A stretch of 64,000 nucleotides of DNA from a bacterium (GTDB lineage: Bacteria > Bacillota > Clostridia > Oscillospirales > Acutalibacteraceae): contig JAHLAX010000008.1 of the NCBI GenBank assembly GCA_020625875.1, positions 32,062 through 96,061 of the forward strand, read 5' to 3'. Under the pieces are notes generated by a model, which saw nothing but the letters and a program-made list of their open reading frames with translations, was not told the DNA's origin and searched no databases. The stretch's first letter is position 1; each line of letters starts with the position of its first letter. Positions 1 through 8,576 of this stretch are shown in pieces. Position numbers and translations under genes: made by a program.

Positions 1-233
<233 letters not shown>

Positions 234-271
234 TTAAAAATTGCCAATTTTTAGTTTCCAGCAATTATTAC

Positions 272-300
272 TTGCCAAAGGCGAATAACACTCATATTAT
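272..300 (+). promoter_or_regulatory. sigma-A-type promoter for the mecA-like gene
   Basis: TTGCCA (272-277), a 17-base spacer, and TATTAT (295-300), only 17 bases before the mecA-like ATG. The implied untranslated leader is very short, just enough to hold the ribosome binding site. Confidence 0.6.
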
Positions 301-317
301 GTTTATAGGTGGTACTG

Positions 318-860
318 ATGACAATAGAACAAATTGATACAAGCAAGGTTATGATAGTGCTCGGCAGTAATGATATGAAGGATTTTTCGCTCGAATACAG
401 CACCCTGAGCTTCAGTGACCCTCACTCGCGCAAGATACTTTCGCGGCTTTTAACTCTGGCGTGCAGCAAAACAGGGATGAATATAGAGAACAAAAAGATG
501 CTCGTGGAGGCGCTCCCGCACAAGAGCGGATGCCTGATTCTTTTGACGCTTAAGCCGAAGCGCAAGCGACGGGTTTACAGGGTTAAAAAACCAAACAAAA
601 GTCTTTGCTGTATTTTTGAAAGCACAGACAGCTTGATTGACGCGTCAACAGCAGTAGGCGAAAGCCTGCCCGAAAATGAGGTTTTTTATTATAATGACAA
701 GTATTATCTGGTGACAGACAGCAATCTGGCGCTTTATCCTCTGGCTTTGCTCGAGGAATTCGCCGAGTGTTATGTGTGCTCCAGAATCGCCTCGGCAAAG
801 GTTAAAGAAGCGGGCAAGTCACTTGGCGATATGAGAGTTATAGCAGGATATTTCATTTGA
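318..860 (+). CDS. MecA-like adaptor protein
   Basis: A 180-residue protein resembling MecA/YpbH adaptors, which hand substrates to the ClpCP protease. The pattern supporting this is an N-terminal beta-hairpin start (MTIEQIDTSKVMIVLG), a central helix with RKILSRLLTLACSKTG, then LVEALPHKSGCLILLTL, a basic linker (KPKRKRRVYRV) and a C-terminal domain with YYNDKYYLV. MecA proteins are usually about 210-230 residues, so this is a short member and the N-terminal domain is divergent. I place the start at the ATG at 318 because AGGTGG sits 5 bases before it; a GTG at 309 would overlap that site. It stands alone between its own promoter and a terminator. The adaptor role is inferred from the domain pattern; the substrate is unknown. 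Confidence 0.7.
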   Translation: MTIEQIDTSKVMIVLGSNDMKDFSLEYSTLSFSDPHSRKILSRLLTLACSKTGMNIENKKMLVEALPHKSGCLILLTLKPKRKRRVYRVKKPNKSLCCIFESTDSLIDASTAVGESLPENEVFYYNDKYYLVTDSNLALYPLALLEEFAECYVCSRIASAKVKEAGKSLGDMRVIAGYFI

Positions 861-880
861 ATTTGCTTGTGTTTTCACAT

Positions 881-910
881 GGGGATACCGTTTCGGTATC
901 CCCTAATTTG
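881..910 (+). terminator. terminator after the mecA-like gene
   Basis: A 9-base-pair stem (GGGGATACC, loop GTTTC, GGTATCCCC) at 881-903 followed by a modest T-rich tail. It lies 20 bases after the stop codon. Confidence 0.6.
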
Positions 911-956
911 TTGCTTAATACTGCGTAATATTTTGGAATAATAAACAGGGTTTTGG

Positions 957-985
957 TTGACAACACAAATCAATCATACTAGAAT
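957..985 (+). promoter_or_regulatory. sigma-A-type promoter for the hydrolase-ClC-antiporter operon
   Basis: TTGACA (957-962), a 17-base spacer, TAGAAT (980-985). The first 11 bases, TTGACAACACA, and the -10 box are the same as in the ilvB promoter at 49124-49152. Confidence 0.75.
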
Positions 986-1043
986 AAAAAGTGTCACAAG
1001 TTAATATAAGATAACATTATTCTAATGTATTTATGGAGAAGAA

Positions 1044-1895
1044 ATGAGTTATTTTACACTTAGCAACGGAGAAAAGCTTTATTACGAGGACAAAGGTCAG
1101 GGAAAAGACACCCTGATTATGATGCACGGCTGGACAAGCACTCATAACGTTTATTCAGAACCGATAGAAGTGTTGAAAAACCACGCCAGATGTATTATTT
1201 ATGACCATCGGGGTCACGGAGAGAGCAAAAACGCTAACCGCGAAAGCCCGACTATGGAAACTCTCGCAAGCGATTTGAACGAGATTATTCAGGGACTTTC
1301 CCTCTCGAACATTACCCTGCTGGGATGGTCTATGGGCGCGGGCGTTGTACTCAACTATGTCAGGCTATATGGATGCGGCGCTTTGAAACAGATTATTCTC
1401 TGCGATATGACGCCGAAGCAGATTAACGACGAGGAATGGAATCTGGGCTTGTATCAGGGCAAATATACGGCTGAGGACCTCAAGCGTGAGGATGGAAAAA
1501 AGTTTTATCCCCTTTATAAGGAATTCGCCGTCGCGACTATCCCAAAGCTTAAAAAAATACCCTCTTTTCTTCTGAAAAAGCCTTTGAAAAAGATACTCGC
1601 CGAATGCGACGAATCCGTGCTGAGAAGTCTGGCGACCTCTATGAGATCACAGGACAACCGCCCGACAGTTGAGCAGATCACGGTGCCCGTCACCTATTTT
1701 TACGCTGACCCGGGTTCATTGTTTTCTCCGAAGCTCGCGGACTGGTACGGAGAACATATCAAAACACAGTACAACGCTGTCCGATTCCCCGAGAGCACCC
1801 ATATGCTGATCAGCGACAATCCCGAGAAGTTCTCAAAAGAGGTACTCAAAGTCCTTCAAAAAAATAATCAGGATAACGGGAGTCGTAATATATGA
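1044..1895 (+). CDS. alpha/beta hydrolase
   Basis: A 283-residue alpha/beta-hydrolase-fold protein. The oxyanion-hole motif MMHGW is at about residues 26-30, YDHRGHGES at 53-61, and the nucleophile elbow GWSMG places the catalytic serine at residue 96. The likely acid is in the FYADPGS stretch and the catalytic histidine in PESTHMLIS near residue 260. There is no signal peptide, so it acts in the cytoplasm. Relatives are general esterases, haloperoxidase-like or lactonase-like enzymes; the substrate cannot be read from the sequence. GGAGAAGAA precedes the ATG. The gene overlaps the following ClC gene by four bases (ATGA), which indicates translational coupling. Confidence 0.88.
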   Translation: MSYFTLSNGEKLYYEDKGQGKDTLIMMHGWTSTHNVYSEPIEVLKNHARCIIYDHRGHGESKNANRESPTMETLASDLNEIIQGLSLSNITLLGWSMGAGVVLNYVRLYGCGALKQIILCDMTPKQINDEEWNLGLYQGKYTAEDLKREDGKKFYPLYKEFAVATIPKLKKIPSFLLKKPLKKILAECDESVLRSLATSMRSQDNRPTVEQITVPVTYFYADPGSLFSPKLADWYGEHIKTQYNAVRFPESTHMLISDNPEKFSKEVLKVLQKNNQDNGSRNI

Positions 1896-3103
1896 AGAAT
1901 TCTAAAAACAATCTATTGTTTTTATTATATACAATCATTCTGGGCGCTATTGTAGGAGCCATAATCTGGGGCTTTCTGCGTTTGATGAATCTCGGAATCG
2001 GTTTTTTGTGGGAATATATGCCGTCACAGATTGAATTTCCGCTTTATACTCTGTGCGTATGTACCGCGGGCGGTTTTTTGATAGGATTATGGCGGCATAA
2101 ATTCGGCGATTATCCCGAGGAGCTGAACGTAGTTTTAGGCAAAGTAAAGAAAACAGGGCGTTATCCGTATAAAAATGTTTTTTCAATTATCGGCTCGGCG
2201 CTGCTGCCTCTTTTAATAGGCGCGAGCGTTGGTCCCGAGGCGGGCCTCACGGGTATTATCGCGGGGTTATGCACCTGGGTTGGAGATAAGCTGAAGCATT
2301 TTAGAAAAGAGGTCGAGGAGCTGACTGCTATCGGACTTAGCGCGACGCTCGGCACGATTTTTCAATCTCCTATGTTCGGCTTTATAGAGCCAATCGAATC
2401 CGATAAAGAAACCGTTCTGCCCAAAACATCAAAAATTGTATTATACTTCGCCGCTATCCTCAGTTCGTTCGGCGTTTTCGTTCTTCTGAACAGGCTGTGC
2501 GGAGTACGCGTCGGTATAGAAGGAATAGAAGCCGAAGCATTCAGCTGGAACAATCTGCTCTACGCCGTTCCTCTCACACTCATGGGCATCGCCGCGGGAT
2601 ATCTGTTCTTTATCTTTAAAAAGCTGACTTCGGTCTTGAATAAAAAAATCAAAAAGTTTACCGTAATACGCGCCACTGTCGGCGGGCTGTTGCTGGGCAT
2701 ATCGGGAACAATTATACCGCTGACAATGTTTTCGGGCGAGCACCAAATCAGTGAGGTTGCGCAAAGGATGAAAACAATCGGGGCTATTATGCTATTGGTT
2801 ATCGCCGTGGTCAAGCTGCTTCTGACAAATGTCTGTATTGATTCGGGCTTAAAGGGAGGGCACTTCTTCCCCGTTATTTTCTGCGGAGTATGCATTGGCT
2901 GCTCGATGAGCATACTGTTTGGAATCAGTATGGTGTTCAGCGCTGCGGTTGTCACTACAGCGCTTGTCGGACACACGCTCAAAAAACCGATTGCCACGGT
3001 TATGCTGATGATGATTGTTTTTCCCGCAAGGCTTATACCGATAATGCTGTTCGCGGCTATTGCAGCCAAATTCATTCCAACAGCGAAAAAACTGTTACCC
3101 TAA
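1892..3103 (+). CDS. ClC-family chloride channel or Cl-/H+ antiporter
   Basis: A 403-residue integral membrane protein of the voltage-gated ClC family. The key signature GASVGPEAGLTG is at residues 110-121; the glutamate at 116 corresponds to the gating glutamate of ClC proteins. A second half with repeated hydrophobic segments and DSGLKGGHFFP (matching the chloride-coordinating helix-N region) is present, so both inverted halves are there. The length is typical of short bacterial members that lack CBS domains. It may move chloride or a similar anion across the membrane. It overlaps the hydrolase upstream and is followed after 12 bases by a cation/proton antiporter. An ion or pH homeostasis operon is a reasonable inference. 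Fluoride specificity is possible but not shown. Confidence 0.88.
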   Translation: MKNSKNNLLFLLYTIILGAIVGAIIWGFLRLMNLGIGFLWEYMPSQIEFPLYTLCVCTAGGFLIGLWRHKFGDYPEELNVVLGKVKKTGRYPYKNVFSIIGSALLPLLIGASVGPEAGLTGIIAGLCTWVGDKLKHFRKEVEELTAIGLSATLGTIFQSPMFGFIEPIESDKETVLPKTSKIVLYFAAILSSFGVFVLLNRLCGVRVGIEGIEAEAFSWNNLLYAVPLTLMGIAAGYLFFIFKKLTSVLNKKIKKFTVIRATVGGLLLGISGTIIPLTMFSGEHQISEVAQRMKTIGAIMLLVIAVVKLLLTNVCIDSGLKGGHFFPVIFCGVCIGCSMSILFGISMVFSAAVVTTALVGHTLKKPIATVMLMMIVFPARLIPIMLFAAIAAKFIPTAKKLLP

Positions 3104-3115
3104 GGAAGGATAAAA

Positions 3116-4384
3116 ATGAGTCTTTATATGTTTGTCGCTATTATCGCGATAGTTTGTTTATTGGGATTTTTCAACGAGAAAGTCACGAAACTCACCTATG
3201 AAATATCACTTATGTTGTTTTCGGTTATAATCGGCGCGGTTATACTCGTGAGCGCCGCTGTTTTGGAAGGAACCGATATAGGCGCTGTATTAAAACAGGC
3301 GCAGTTTATCAATATCGAGAGCTTTTTGATGGAGGGTGTGCTGTGCTTTATGCTGTTCGCGGGCTCGTGCCATATGAAGCTGCGCGACTTTAAAACTCAG
3401 GCTCGCCAGGTTACTGTGCTCTCTTTTGTCTGCACTTTTCTCGGAGCGTGTTTTTACGGAGCGATATTCTTCGGCGTATCCGCGCTTTTGGGGCTTAATC
3501 TTTCGCTGCCCGTTTGTCTTATGTTCGGCAGCATTGTCGCTCCGACCGACCCGATTGCCGCCACAAGTATTCTCAGCAAATTCGGCTTGCCGAAAAACAT
3601 CTCTTTCCTTATAGAAGGCGAGTCACTTTTTAACGACGGCGTCGGCGTCGCCCTGTTTGTATGTTTTTCGGGAATGGCGACGGCAACGTCTTCGGGCGGA
3701 TTCTTCAGCGTTATGTTAAAAGAAATCTTCGGCGCGATATTGGTAGGCGCGGTTGTAACCGTGCTTTGCTTCCTGCTGTATCACTTTACCAAAAGCAAAA
3801 CTCTCAGGATTTTTGTCAGTCTGCTGACTGTATCTCTTGCTTATGTTATTTGTGAACAATTTGATTTTTCGGGCGCAATCGCCTCGGTTATATGCGGCAT
3901 TCTGTTCTCAGCGCTGCGCTCCAAATTCTCAAAGAACGAAGAAAGCGAAGCGGCTCAGGCTTTCGACTCATTTTGGGAGACGCTCGATTCGCTGCTCAAT
4001 TCTATACTATATGTGATGCTGGGATTATCGTTCGTGCATATTTTGCAGACGGAACACGTCATTATACTGTCGCTCATCGCTATCGTCGCCAATCTTATAG
4101 CCAGAGCGGGGAGCCTTTCGCTTTCATCGCTCATAATCGGCAAAATCCCCGACGGATATGACAAGCTGAATTTTATCAAGCTGCTGACGTGGGGCGGTCT
4201 GCGGGGCGGACTGTGCGTAGCCCTCGCTATGAGCACCGCCGATATGCTTCCCGAACAGACTTACTATATAATCCTCGGTGGCACATACGCGATTGTGTTC
4301 TTTACCACCGTTGTTCAAGGGCTCACTATGCCGCCCGTTTACCGCGGAATCAGCAAATCTGTTTCAAAACACAATAATGCCTGA
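3116..4384 (+). CDS. CPA1-type Na+/H+ (or K+/H+) antiporter
   Basis: A 422-residue membrane protein of the monovalent cation:proton antiporter-1 family (NhaP type), with about 12 hydrophobic segments. The ion-binding signature VAPTDPIAA is at residues 141-149 and the family motif IEGESLFNDGVGVALF follows at 166-181, where N173-D174 form the ND pair of electroneutral antiporters. A third conserved piece, TWGGLRGGLCVALAMS, lies near residue 365. It exports Na+ or K+ in exchange for H+. AAGGAAGGA gives a strong ribosome binding site. It is the last gene of the operon with the hydrolase and ClC protein. Which cation is moved cannot be told. Confidence 0.93.
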   Translation: MSLYMFVAIIAIVCLLGFFNEKVTKLTYEISLMLFSVIIGAVILVSAAVLEGTDIGAVLKQAQFINIESFLMEGVLCFMLFAGSCHMKLRDFKTQARQVTVLSFVCTFLGACFYGAIFFGVSALLGLNLSLPVCLMFGSIVAPTDPIAATSILSKFGLPKNISFLIEGESLFNDGVGVALFVCFSGMATATSSGGFFSVMLKEIFGAILVGAVVTVLCFLLYHFTKSKTLRIFVSLLTVSLAYVICEQFDFSGAIASVICGILFSALRSKFSKNEESEAAQAFDSFWETLDSLLNSILYVMLGLSFVHILQTEHVIILSLIAIVANLIARAGSLSLSSLIIGKIPDGYDKLNFIKLLTWGGLRGGLCVALAMSTADMLPEQTYYIILGGTYAIVFFTTVVQGLTMPPVYRGISKSVSKHNNA

Positions 4385-4455
4385 TTGAGCAATTCTTTGT
4401 CTTTTTGTCTTTTTTTAAAAATTTTTCAAAAAAGTTTAAAAAACAACAAAATTTG

Positions 4456-4492
4456 TTGTACTTCTGTTGTAGTCGGTCTGATATAGTATAGA
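4456..4492 (+). promoter_or_regulatory. possible promoter region of the small secreted protein gene
   Basis: A -10-like TATAGT (4482-4487) lies 66 bases before the start codon. The best -35 candidate TTGTAC (4456-4461) is at 20 bases, which is longer than ideal. The 169-base gap between 4384 and 4554 otherwise holds A/T-rich sequence and a strong ribosome binding site (AAGGGAG). Confidence 0.35.
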
Positions 4493-4553
4493 CACAGTCA
4501 AGGGGACAACAAAGAAAACCCCGAAACAAATACTTTTAAGGGAGATATGAAAA

Positions 4554-5006
4554 ATGAAAAAGACAAACAGAACAACAAAGGTAATCGCAACAGTAATGGC
4601 AGTAGTAATCGCAATTTCTTCACTCTGCGTAATCACAGCAGTAAGCGCTAACGCGGCAACCTACGCAGGCAGTGCTCAGGCTCACGCTTCTGAGAAGATG
4701 GGACCAATGACAACAAGCGTTCCCTCGACAACAACAAAGCTCAACACAGTCGCTAAGGCTTATGTATTCACCTGCAAGGGCAAAACATCCTACGGTTACG
4801 ACTATGACTACACAGCAACCAACAAGAACGTTAAAGTTAAATGCGCTTACAACTTCAAGTCTCACACATACAAGTTCACTTTCACTGGCACAGCCAAGGG
4901 CACAACAAAAATGAACTTCAAGTATAAGACAAGCGACAAGGTATGGGTAAAGGTTCACATGACTTTCAAGGTTAACTCTCAGAAGAACATCACAAGAGTC
5001 GCTTAA
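4554..5006 (+). CDS. small secreted protein, unknown function
   Basis: A 150-residue protein with a clear signal peptide: basic MKKTNRTTK, a hydrophobic core and an AxA-type cleavage site (SANAA, about residue 34). The mature part of about 115 residues is rich in Thr, Lys, Tyr and Phe and alternates polar and aromatic residues, suggesting an all-beta Ig-like fold. I recognise no family. Codon use is strongly biased (threonine almost always ACA or ACC, lysine mostly AAG, asparagine AAC), unlike weakly expressed neighbours, so it is probably made in large amounts. It is monocistronic, with its own promoter region and a terminator downstream. Roles such as surface binding are only guesses. Confidence 0.75.
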   Translation: MKKTNRTTKVIATVMAVVIAISSLCVITAVSANAATYAGSAQAHASEKMGPMTTSVPSTTTKLNTVAKAYVFTCKGKTSYGYDYDYTATNKNVKVKCAYNFKSHTYKFTFTGTAKGTTKMNFKYKTSDKVWVKVHMTFKVNSQKNITRVA

Positions 5007-5062
5007 TTACTTAATTAAACTAAATAAAACACTCCTTAAATAAAACTCATTAACTCAAACAA

Positions 5063-5107
5063 CAAAAACCGCCTGTATCGCGTAAAAACGATACAGGCAG
5101 TTTTTTA
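5063..5107. terminator. bidirectional terminator
   Basis: CCTGTATCG (5072-5080) pairs with CGATACAGG (5089-5097) around a CGTAAAAA loop, with A-tract on one side and T-tract on the other. It serves the secreted protein gene and the convergent GNAT gene. Confidence 0.85.
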
Positions 5108-5545
5108 TATTGCTTTAAACATTCTGATACAGTCAAAGCTCCAGCTTTTTATTATCTCATCATCAAGTCGGGAATAGCCGAGCTTTTCATAAAAGCCGAC
5201 AGCTTCAACGCGGCTGTCGATTCTGATTTTGTTATAGCCGAGTTCGGTTATCCACTTTTCAGCTTCTTTTATAACCTTACTGCCGAGCTGATGTCCGCGG
5301 TATTCGGGAAGCACCACAACCCGTCCGACCATAACACTGTTTTCGTCGAGCTCGTAGAAGCGACAGGTCGCTACAGGATATTCATCATCGAGCAGGACTA
5401 TATACTTGCTTTTATCACCGTCATATTCATCAAATTCCTCACGCAGAGAGATATGATACTGTCGGTTCATCCCCTGAATTCTGACTGAGTAAGCGCCAGC
5501 GCGCTGCCATTCTTTTTGAGCGCGCATTACTTTCATTTTATCCAT
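5105..5545 (-). CDS. GNAT-family N-acetyltransferase
   Basis: A protein of about 146 residues with the GNAT fold. VMVGRVVVLPEYRGHQLGSK carries the acetyl-CoA binding motif A (R/Q-x-x-G-x-G/A), and a C-terminal YNKIRIDSRVEAVGFYEKLGY matches motif B with the usual FYEKLGY ending. It transfers an acetyl group from acetyl-CoA to an amine; the acceptor is unknown. The frame is open to a GTG at 5554. I place the start at the ATG at 5545, which overlaps the stop codon of the upstream membrane protein gene by eight bases, but the ribosome binding site is weak and the start is uncertain. It is the last gene of a likely three-gene operon. Confidence 0.87.
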   Translation of the reverse strand: MDKMKVMRAQKEWQRAGAYSVRIQGMNRQYHISLREEFDEYDGDKSKYIVLLDDEYPVATCRFYELDENSVMVGRVVVLPEYRGHQLGSKVIKEAEKWITELGYNKIRIDSRVEAVGFYEKLGYSRLDDEIIKSWSFDCIRMFKAI

Positions 5546-6185
5546 TTTTAGCACGTCCCATTCTGTTGTGAATCAATCGGGTAATGAACGCGATCAGATA
5601 GGTTACACTTAGGACAATCGGCATTGTGATGAACCAGTAGCCGCCCTTATTAAATGTGTAGAAATCTCTCCATCCGCCGTTTTGCTCGCCGATTATTACA
5701 ACCTGAGTAAGATAAACAGCGCCGTATATTATTGTCGGTATGAGCGCGAGCAGAGTTTCGGGCATACGGATTTTTGAGTCGGTCTCGAGGAATAAAAACG
5801 TGACAAGCGCCGCGATCGGTCCCGCGATATGCATATATGCCGCTGTGCCCAAAAGCAGGAATTTAACATCGTACACTGGCAGCAGCAAGGTCATAACCGT
5901 GATAAACGTGAGCATTACCGAGGTCATCCCCATATACTTGAGTACTACGGCAAAGTGCGGGAGCTTTTCTCTCTTTCCCCGTAAAATCTGAATCTCGTAG
6001 GGAATCAGTATTAGCGAGACGATCGCCGCGAAAACATTTGAATCCGTGGTAAAAAACATAAATGAATGGAATCCCGTCAGCACAAGCGGATTGTTACTAT
6101 GAAAAAAATATGAAGCTACAATCGCCGTTGTGGAAACAACCACAAAAATATTCAGAATCAACGCCGCTAAAATCTTTTTATTCAT
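5538..6185 (-). CDS. multi-spanning membrane protein (Pr6Pr-like)
   Basis: A 215-residue protein with about six hydrophobic segments and short polar loops. The N-terminal region with FHSFMFFTTDSNVFAAIV and the internal AYMHIAGPIAALVTFLF resemble the Pr6Pr/FAR-17a-type membrane proteins found in many Gram-positive bacteria, in which a threonine/serine-asparagine pair follows the second segment. Biochemical function of the family is not established. It follows the ProX-like gene by 2 bases and overlaps the GNAT gene, so it is in an operon with both. The family call is moderate; the membrane topology is clear. Confidence 0.72.
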   Translation of the reverse strand: MNKKILAALILNIFVVVSTTAIVASYFFHSNNPLVLTGFHSFMFFTTDSNVFAAIVSLILIPYEIQILRGKREKLPHFAVVLKYMGMTSVMLTFITVMTLLLPVYDVKFLLLGTAAYMHIAGPIAALVTFLFLETDSKIRMPETLLALIPTIIYGAVYLTQVVIIGEQNGGWRDFYTFNKGGYWFITMPIVLSVTYLIAFITRLIHNRMGRAKNG

Positions 6186-6187
6186 AA

Positions 6188-6739
6188 CTAAACATTCCCT
6201 TCAAGGTGAACTTTTATCGGCTGAGCTTTCAGCGCGGGGATAACCTTGTCAACCAAATCCTGTGTTTTGAATCGCAGCGAGCTTGTGTTTACGCAGGGAT
6301 GACAGCCGAAGTACTCCTCTTTAAGCACATCCTCGTCAACAACAAGCTGAACCGCGCGCTCCTTGTCGTTCATAAGCCCGAGCACCGATACGCTGCCAGG
6401 AGAAACATCCAGAAGCTCATTCATAAAGCTTTCGTCGGCGAACGATAGTCTGCTTATGCCCATCTGCTTTGAGAGCTCCTTGGTTTTAAAGGGCTTGTCC
6501 CCCGGCATTATAAGCAGATAAAAGCTTGTTTTCTGGCGATTGCAGAGAAACAGATTCTTGCAGATTCTGACGTTTAGAATCGCGTCAATCTTTTCGCAAG
6601 CCTCCATGGTTGTGGCGGGCTCGTCGGGATGGTCTGTTCTTTCATAATCTATACCGAGACTGTCAAGAAACTCGTACGCGCGAATTTCCCTTTCCTGTCT
6701 GTCGGTTGTATCTTTGGGTGAACCTTTGTATAATTCCAT
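6188..6739 (-). CDS. prolyl-tRNA synthetase-associated (ProX/YbaK-type) deacylase
   Basis: A 183-residue protein of the YbaK/ProX superfamily, free-standing editing enzymes that remove a wrong amino acid (usually alanine) from tRNA-Pro. It has the family pattern: TDHPDEPATTMEACEKI, then CKNLFLCNRQKTSFYLLIMP, the KTKELSKQMGISRLSFA segment, and a C-terminal GSVSVLGLMND plus GCHPCVNTSSLRFK. The conserved lysine and the N-x-F motif of the family are visible. The frame is open to 6784, but the start is taken as the ATG at 6739 because GAAAGGA lies 7 bases before it, giving the usual family length. It is the first gene of the operon with the membrane protein and GNAT. Confidence 0.87.
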   Translation of the reverse strand: MELYKGSPKDTTDRQEREIRAYEFLDSLGIDYERTDHPDEPATTMEACEKIDAILNVRICKNLFLCNRQKTSFYLLIMPGDKPFKTKELSKQMGISRLSFADESFMNELLDVSPGSVSVLGLMNDKERAVQLVVDEDVLKEEYFGCHPCVNTSSLRFKTQDLVDKVIPALKAQPIKVHLEGNV

Positions 6740-6842
6740 ATCAAAAATCCTTTCAATAATATAATAAATAATACAACAAAACACGAACTTTGTAAACCGC
6801 GGATTTTCTTCGTATATTTTGGCGGAAAATAACGCGTCTGTG

Positions 6843-6871
6843 TTGACTTTGAGCTGTTTTTGGAGTAAAAT
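6843..6871 (+). promoter_or_regulatory. strong promoter for the LicD pair
   Basis: TTGACT (6843-6848), a 17-base spacer, TAAAAT (6866-6871). It lies about 105 bases before the first licD-like start codon. Confidence 0.75.
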
Positions 6872-6975
6872 AATTTAGATATAGTTAAAGCTTTGTAAAT
6901 CAAATTCACACTGAATAATAACAAAGCTTTGGCAGAGAGTAAGAATATACATTTGATTATTTACAGGAGCAGAAT

Positions 6976-8574
6976 ATGGACGCTAATCAAAAATATCTGT
7001 TTGGTTTATTGCTCGAAATAGACCGCATTTGTAAAAAATACGACATCGAGTATTTCATCTATTACGGCTCAACACTCGGCGCGATTCGTCACGAGGGCTT
7101 TATTCCGTGGGATGATGATATTGACATCAATATGACCGAGGAAAACTACTACAAATGGGTGGAAGCCTGCAAGAAGGAGCTCGACCCGTCAAAAAGGCTC
7201 TATCTCGACGGCAGACTCGACAGGGATTTTCCCGGTATTTTCGGACGTTATATCGATGTTGAATCTATGCGTCTTGCCTCAACCTTCGCTTTCTGGAAGC
7301 CCGTATGCGGTCAGAGTATCGACGTATTCTATATGCTGGAGCTCCCGGGAGACCCCGTTAAAAAGCAGAAGGCTATCGACCTTTATTTTGTATATGACGA
7401 GTACAGCAACTCGAGCTATCGTCACTATCGCTCAAAAACTCCCGAGCAAATCAGACTCTACAGGGAGTGTCTTGAGCTCGAGAAGAAAATCGGCAAAGAA
7501 AAGGTCCTCGAAGGACTTGAAGCTCAGATTTTCAACAAGCACTACGACGACTGTGACACCTATATCATCACTTCGGCACGTAAGCTCGGTCCTGTTTCGT
7601 TCGTTCCCAAGAAGTTCTACGACACCACATATATGGCTGAATTTGAGGGGCATAAGTTCCCGATAGCGGGTATGTATGCCGAAGAACTCACCTACTACTA
7701 TGGCGACGACTGGAACATCTTTCCCGAGGAGGAGAAGCACCACACAAGAATGTCGCTCACAGGTATTCCGTGTAAGGTTTATGTAGATGAATATATGCGT
7801 TTCTATGACGCTGACGAGCTCAAAAAGGACAGACAGAACACCAAAAACATCGGCGTTGAAGAAGGCTACCTTATGTATGAGCATCTTCACCGCGCGTATA
7901 ACAAGCTCGGTCAGTATCAGAAGGTGAGAATCAGACGCGAGTTTGAAAAGCATAACCTCAGTCCATCGGCTGAGTTTGACCCGAACGACACAAAAACTCT
8001 TGAGCTTTATTACGATATTTTCTCAAATTATTTTACAAAGCAGCTCGACCCAAGCGTAAGATACTGGGAGGTTGCGTTTGATATAGGCGACGAATATCTC
8101 GGTCTTGCCCTATTGACCTTGTTCTATTATAAAAACGACATCAGGCGCGTTGCCAAGATACTCGGCTTGAGAGAAGTCAACAAAATCAAGAACAGCGGGA
8201 ACGTAGCTCTCGCCGAAAAAATTATGACCGATACCAGAGCTATCAAGGCGGCTATGGTCTATAAGGATTATCAGAAAGCCAAAGAGCTTCTCGCTGAGGC
8301 TAAAAAGAGTTATCAGCCCACTCAGGAGCTTATCATCTTTGACCTTGAGGCGCGCGTGGCGACAGCCCAAAGCGCCGATGAATACGCCTCACTCAGGGAC
8401 GAAGCCAACGAACTCTTAAAGACATATCCCGACAACGACCGTCTGCTTAAGGCGCTTGGCGATATAGCGGATAATCAGGGCGACAAAGAGGGAGCCGACG
8501 TATACTACAACAGAGTTCTTGACGAGAGCCGCGACGGAATGCTTCTTTTTGACATAAAGAAAAGGAGGGGTTAA
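6976..8574 (+). CDS. LicD-family phosphotransferase with C-terminal helical repeats
   Basis: A 532-residue protein. Residues 1 to about 270 are a LicD domain (nucleotidyltransferase fold; members move phosphocholine or similar phospho-alcohols onto surface sugars). The hallmark IYYGSTLGAIRHEGFIPWDD runs from 28 and is followed by DIDINM, so the metal-binding acidic cluster D46-D48 and D50 is intact. The rest, about 280-532, is helical and looks like TPR-type repeats (AKELLAEAKKSYQ, LLKTYPDNDRLLKALGDIAD), probably for partner binding. No signal peptide, so it acts at the inner face of the membrane or in the cytoplasm. It has its own promoter and is followed after 2 bases by a LicD-like partner. 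The acceptor is unknown; teichoic acid or surface polysaccharide is a reasonable inference. Confidence 0.88.
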   Translation: MDANQKYLFGLLLEIDRICKKYDIEYFIYYGSTLGAIRHEGFIPWDDDIDINMTEENYYKWVEACKKELDPSKRLYLDGRLDRDFPGIFGRYIDVESMRLASTFAFWKPVCGQSIDVFYMLELPGDPVKKQKAIDLYFVYDEYSNSSYRHYRSKTPEQIRLYRECLELEKKIGKEKVLEGLEAQIFNKHYDDCDTYIITSARKLGPVSFVPKKFYDTTYMAEFEGHKFPIAGMYAEELTYYYGDDWNIFPEEEKHHTRMSLTGIPCKVYVDEYMRFYDADELKKDRQNTKNIGVEEGYLMYEHLHRAYNKLGQYQKVRIRREFEKHNLSPSAEFDPNDTKTLELYYDIFSNYFTKQLDPSVRYWEVAFDIGDEYLGLALLTLFYYKNDIRRVAKILGLREVNKIKNSGNVALAEKIMTDTRAIKAAMVYKDYQKAKELLAEAKKSYQPTQELIIFDLEARVATAQSADEYASLRDEANELLKTYPDNDRLLKALGDIADNQGDKEGADVYYNRVLDESRDGMLLFDIKKRRG

Positions 8575-8576
8575 CC

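Noticed and set aside
1892..3103. Fluoride-specific ClC with fluoride riboswitch
   Set aside because: No fluoride riboswitch core is seen before the operon, and the signature GPEAG is not diagnostic of the fluoride clade.
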